Below, piece by piece: positions 61,928 to 64,000 of a stretch of 64,000 nt of DNA. The notes beneath the pieces were generated by a model. The model searched no databases and was not told the origin of the DNA. It saw only the letters and a program-made list of their open reading frames with translations. A program made the translations under genes and the position numbers. This stretch comes from Candidatus Melainabacteria bacterium (GTDB taxonomy: Bacteria > Cyanobacteriota > Vampirovibrionia > Obscuribacterales > Obscuribacteraceae), in NCBI GenBank assembly GCA_003151275.1, contig PLXC01000066.1, forward strand, positions 84,128-148,127, read 5' to 3'. Numbering within the stretch: the stretch's first letter is position 1; every line of letters starts with the position of its first letter.

Positions 61928-62992
61928 ATGGCTTTTCAAAATCCACTATCAATTGCGGTAGCAGTCACTGTGAAACAGAGGCGCAGTGAACTTAGGATGA
62001 CCAGAGAAGAATTGGCTGAGACCATGGGCGTGCCGCTGGAAATAGTTATAGACATTGAAGAGTCAAATGAAAATGAGTGTTTGTCGTCAAAGAGCACAAT
62101 GTTGCTCCTCGCTTTGGCGCTCAAATTGCCGCACAATGCATTGGTTGCATATTTGGACAATCAACAAAGCGAGGTTGAGTGCGCCGAAAAAGTGATTGGA
62201 GATAGGCAACAGTTTGAAGAATTCCCTGCCAAGGAACAAAAGTTTTCACGACCTGCTGGCAATCCCCATGACGCGCACGACGATTTGCCAACGCCGTCCT
62301 CTGATTCGAGCCCTGCGCAAGTTGTCCCCAAACCATTTATCCTGCCACCAATGTTTTCGCGCCACCGCTCGCTAGAACCGACATCCGCTGAGGTGGCGAA
62401 CGAAGATCAACAAAAGGCATACGTTGGGCTGCAAGCAATTACTCCTAATACTTCTAAACCACGGGCGCCTAAATCGGTTGAAGGGAAACCACTGGCGCCA
62501 AAGTCTCCGTTTGTACCTCATCATGCAGTACAGAGGGCTCAACCTTTCCGTTTAGCGGATAACAAATCTAAGGTGCCTGAATTTTCGATCGCAGATTTTT
62601 CGCAACCTGAACCACCGAGCCAATTAATTGACAGTCCGACGGAGATTGCAGACGAACAACAGCCATCAGTGACAATACCAGTCAATCATCATGTATCTGC
62701 CGCGTCTCAGAGCGAGTCTGGCTCTGCGCCGGTCTTAACCACGCGAAGGAGTTATGTTCCCCTTTTAGCCAGCCAACTTCCGGTCGGCGAATTGCAAAAA
62801 GAAACTGGAATCTTTCGGATAGATAAGGCACCAGATCCAGCGCCAGATCAAAGAGTGAACGATCAGTTCGGTAAGTCGGTGCCCGGGTTAACACTGCCCT
62901 CAAAACCTCTTGAAACAAATGCTTCAAAAAAACGAAAAGCCTTAGCAGAAAAAAAGCAAGCAGAGGCAGCAACAGAGGTTCTTGAATCATGA
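61928..62992 (+). CDS. XRE-type HTH protein with long disordered tail
   Basis: The first 75 residues form a helix-turn-helix like Cro/C1 or RodZ: VTVKQRRSELRMTREELAET, MGVPLEIVIDIEES, then LLLALALKLPHNALVAYL. From residue 80 to 354 the protein is Pro/Ala/Lys/Ser-rich and probably disordered, ending in a basic KKRKALAEKKQAEAA. No membrane helix is seen, so it is not a typical RodZ. It may be a DNA-binding scaffold. A gap of 141 bp precedes it. Confidence 0.65.
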   Translation: MAFQNPLSIAVAVTVKQRRSELRMTREELAETMGVPLEIVIDIEESNENECLSSKSTMLLLALALKLPHNALVAYLDNQQSEVECAEKVIGDRQQFEEFPAKEQKFSRPAGNPHDAHDDLPTPSSDSSPAQVVPKPFILPPMFSRHRSLEPTSAEVANEDQQKAYVGLQAITPNTSKPRAPKSVEGKPLAPKSPFVPHHAVQRAQPFRLADNKSKVPEFSIADFSQPEPPSQLIDSPTEIADEQQPSVTIPVNHHVSAASQSESGSAPVLTTRRSYVPLLASQLPVGELQKETGIFRIDKAPDPAPDQRVNDQFGKSVPGLTLPSKPLETNASKKRKALAEKKQAEAATEVLES

Positions 62993-63038
62993 GTTCTCCA
63001 CACCCACTGAAAGGATCTGTTGAACCTCTTGCACTCAA

Positions 63039-63401
63039 TTAATCTGTAACCGTTATTTTGCCGTTCATATCCTCATGTCCGTTGCCACAGAAAACGTCGC
63101 AGTAGAAGTCGAGTTCGCCAGCCTTTTGTGGAGTTACTTTTAGTTCAGTAACTTTTCCGGGCGCAATGTCGGCTCTTACGTTCATTGCTGGAATACTGAA
63201 TCCGTGTGAGCGATCTTCGCTGGTCAATGACAAAATAACTGGCACTCCCTTTTTCAGCGTAATGTTCTTGGGGCTAAATTCAAACCGCTTCGCGCTTATT
63301 TTGACCACTTTCGCATCATCACTGAAAGCACTTGAGCAGGTCATACTGCAAACGCTAAATGCCATGATTGCAGTTATTGCGATTCGTGTGCGCATGATCA
63401 T
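63039..63401 (-). CDS. exported cupredoxin with CuA-like ligand set
   Basis: A 120-aa protein with a signal peptide (about residues 1-27, IAITAIMAFSVCSMTCSSAF). The mature beta barrel carries H66 (RSHGFSIP), C101, C105, H109 and M112 in the order CxxxCGxxHxxM, the ligand set of CuA centres in cytochrome oxidase subunit II and N2O reductase. No membrane helices of CoxB are present. It overlaps the metallophosphoesterase gene upstream by four bases (ATGA), so they share an operon. Electron transfer or copper handling in the periplasm is likely. Confidence 0.85.
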   Translation of the reverse strand: MIMRTRIAITAIMAFSVCSMTCSSAFSDDAKVVKISAKRFEFSPKNITLKKGVPVILSLTSEDRSHGFSIPAMNVRADIAPGKVTELKVTPQKAGELDFYCDVFCGNGHEDMNGKITVTD

Positions 63402-64000
63402 ATTTTCGCATCCTCCCTGATTGGATATTCATTCAACTGATATTTATCCAGCTTTGATTGACTGAACACATTGCGGAAGCCCAGGCCATTATAGGGTGCG
63501 GAAGCAGACCATGGTATCGGCTGACGCTTAGGCATTGAGCCGGGCAGGGGCATCGGCAACATCAATGACTTCGCCGAGTGGTGCTCGATGTGTCCTGTCA
63601 TGTGATGGTTTTCCTGATGAATATGTCCGTAAAAGATCGTCACATTTTGAAATGGCATCAGCAAATCGATTGCTTTTGCTCCGTCACGTGTTGCCCAATC
63701 CCATTGAGGAAACAGATCAAACAGAGGTCTATGAGTTAGCACAACAATATTTGCATCTGGTTTTTGCAATGCTAGATCTTTCTGCAGCCACTCGAGTTGA
63801 GCGTCTCTTATGCTTCCTGTTGGATCGGAGACATTGTCTATGGCGATGAAATGCACACCCTTATGATCGAATGTGTAATGCGTCTCGCCGAAGAAATCCT
63901 TGTATGTTTCTCCCTTATCGAGAGCAGCATCGTGCTCACCTGGCATAAAACGAACAACCTTAGTGTCCAACTCCCCAACAATTTGCTTGAATTCTTTCAT
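63398..64000 (-). CDS. metallophosphoesterase (calcineurin-like), 5' end outside window
   Basis: The visible 200 residues include metal-ligand motifs of the calcineurin-like family: PGEHD (the GNHD/E position), VVLTHRPLF and YGHIHQENHH. The N-terminal GDxH-like motifs are missing because the gene runs past base 64000; the methionine at the edge is probably internal. The C-terminal part (LPLPGSMPKRQPIPW) resembles exported phosphoesterases found beside cupredoxin genes. Substrate unknown. Confidence 0.85.
   Translation of the reverse strand: MKEFKQIVGELDTKVVRFMPGEHDAALDKGETYKDFFGETHYTFDHKGVHFIAIDNVSDPTGSIRDAQLEWLQKDLALQKPDANIVVLTHRPLFDLFPQWDWATRDGAKAIDLLMPFQNVTIFYGHIHQENHHMTGHIEHHSAKSLMLPMPLPGSMPKRQPIPWSASAPYNGLGFRNVFSQSKLDKYQLNEYPIREDAKI

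Noticed and set aside
1..64000. CRISPR array, tRNA, rRNA or insertion sequence
   Set aside because: No regularly spaced repeats, no tRNA T-loop/acceptor pattern and no transposase or integrase reading frame were found by eye. A covariance-model search would be needed to exclude small RNAs.

Overview
The window reads as a gene-dense chromosomal segment of a non-photosynthetic relative of the Cyanobacteria, most likely class Vampirovibrionia (Melainabacteria), order Obscuribacterales or close to it. This is inference from gene content. The ATP synthase operon has the cyanobacterial order (I/Z, a, c, b', b, delta, alpha, gamma, with beta and epsilon absent) and two different b-type subunits. A SepF and a PspA/Vipp1-type protein are present. 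Envelope genes (POTRA protein, RseP, periplasmic TPR proteins) suggest two membranes. Many TPR proteins and large membrane-anchored Ser/Thr kinases fit this group. No photosynthesis, rRNA or tRNA gene and no CRISPR array was seen.

Layout. 1-6425 (+): tail of a probable M16 peptidase, dut, lysine/diaminopimelate genes dapB-asd-dapA, RNase J and the tRNA selenouridine synthase mnmH, with short gaps or overlaps. 6546-10460: accessory stretch with a PIN/RHH toxin-antitoxin pair, a frameshifted POTRA gene, a small membrane protein, an AAA ATPase and a DJ-1/PfpI protein. 10461-19249 (-): tryptophanase, a 460-bp intergenic region with hairpins, then sepF, ispD, scpB, scpA and smc, a division and chromosome-condensation block. 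19706-24260: DUF4388/degenerate GGDEF regulator, TPR protein, tgt and pspA. 24508-30318 (+): ATP synthase operon. 30373-34812 (+): ParD-like protein, SpoIID-type protein, rseP, FmdB-like zinc ribbon and a secreted protein.

34819-37330 (-): panB, whose last 195 bp are duplicated on the far side of a Fic-family gene. The copies differ almost only at synonymous sites, and the Fic gene is preceded by an array of inverted TTATTAAAGG boxes. This is the most interesting structure in the window. 37414-45865: lineage-type orphan genes, namely two TPR proteins (one a SAF-TPR-zinc ribbon fusion), a LysM repeat protein, a 970-residue protein with an HEFMH motif, and an ADP-ribosylglycohydrolase homologue with only one recognisable metal motif. 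45901-50033 (+): fabG, acpP, fabF and gatA. 50057-57493: two small hypotheticals, a TPR membrane protein and two overlapping membrane-bound protein kinases. 57727-64000: GH13 glucosidase, TPR gene and TPR remnant, threonine aldolase, SRPBCC protein, HTH protein with a long disordered tail, CuA-like cupredoxin and a metallophosphoesterase cut by the window edge.

Two loci (7422-8368 and 59887-60242) are each explained by one missing base in a short homopolymer. They are either real pseudogenes or consensus errors. Short palindromic repeats occur between genes (39861, 46865, 51214) and inside the scpB reading frame (13992, 14055).
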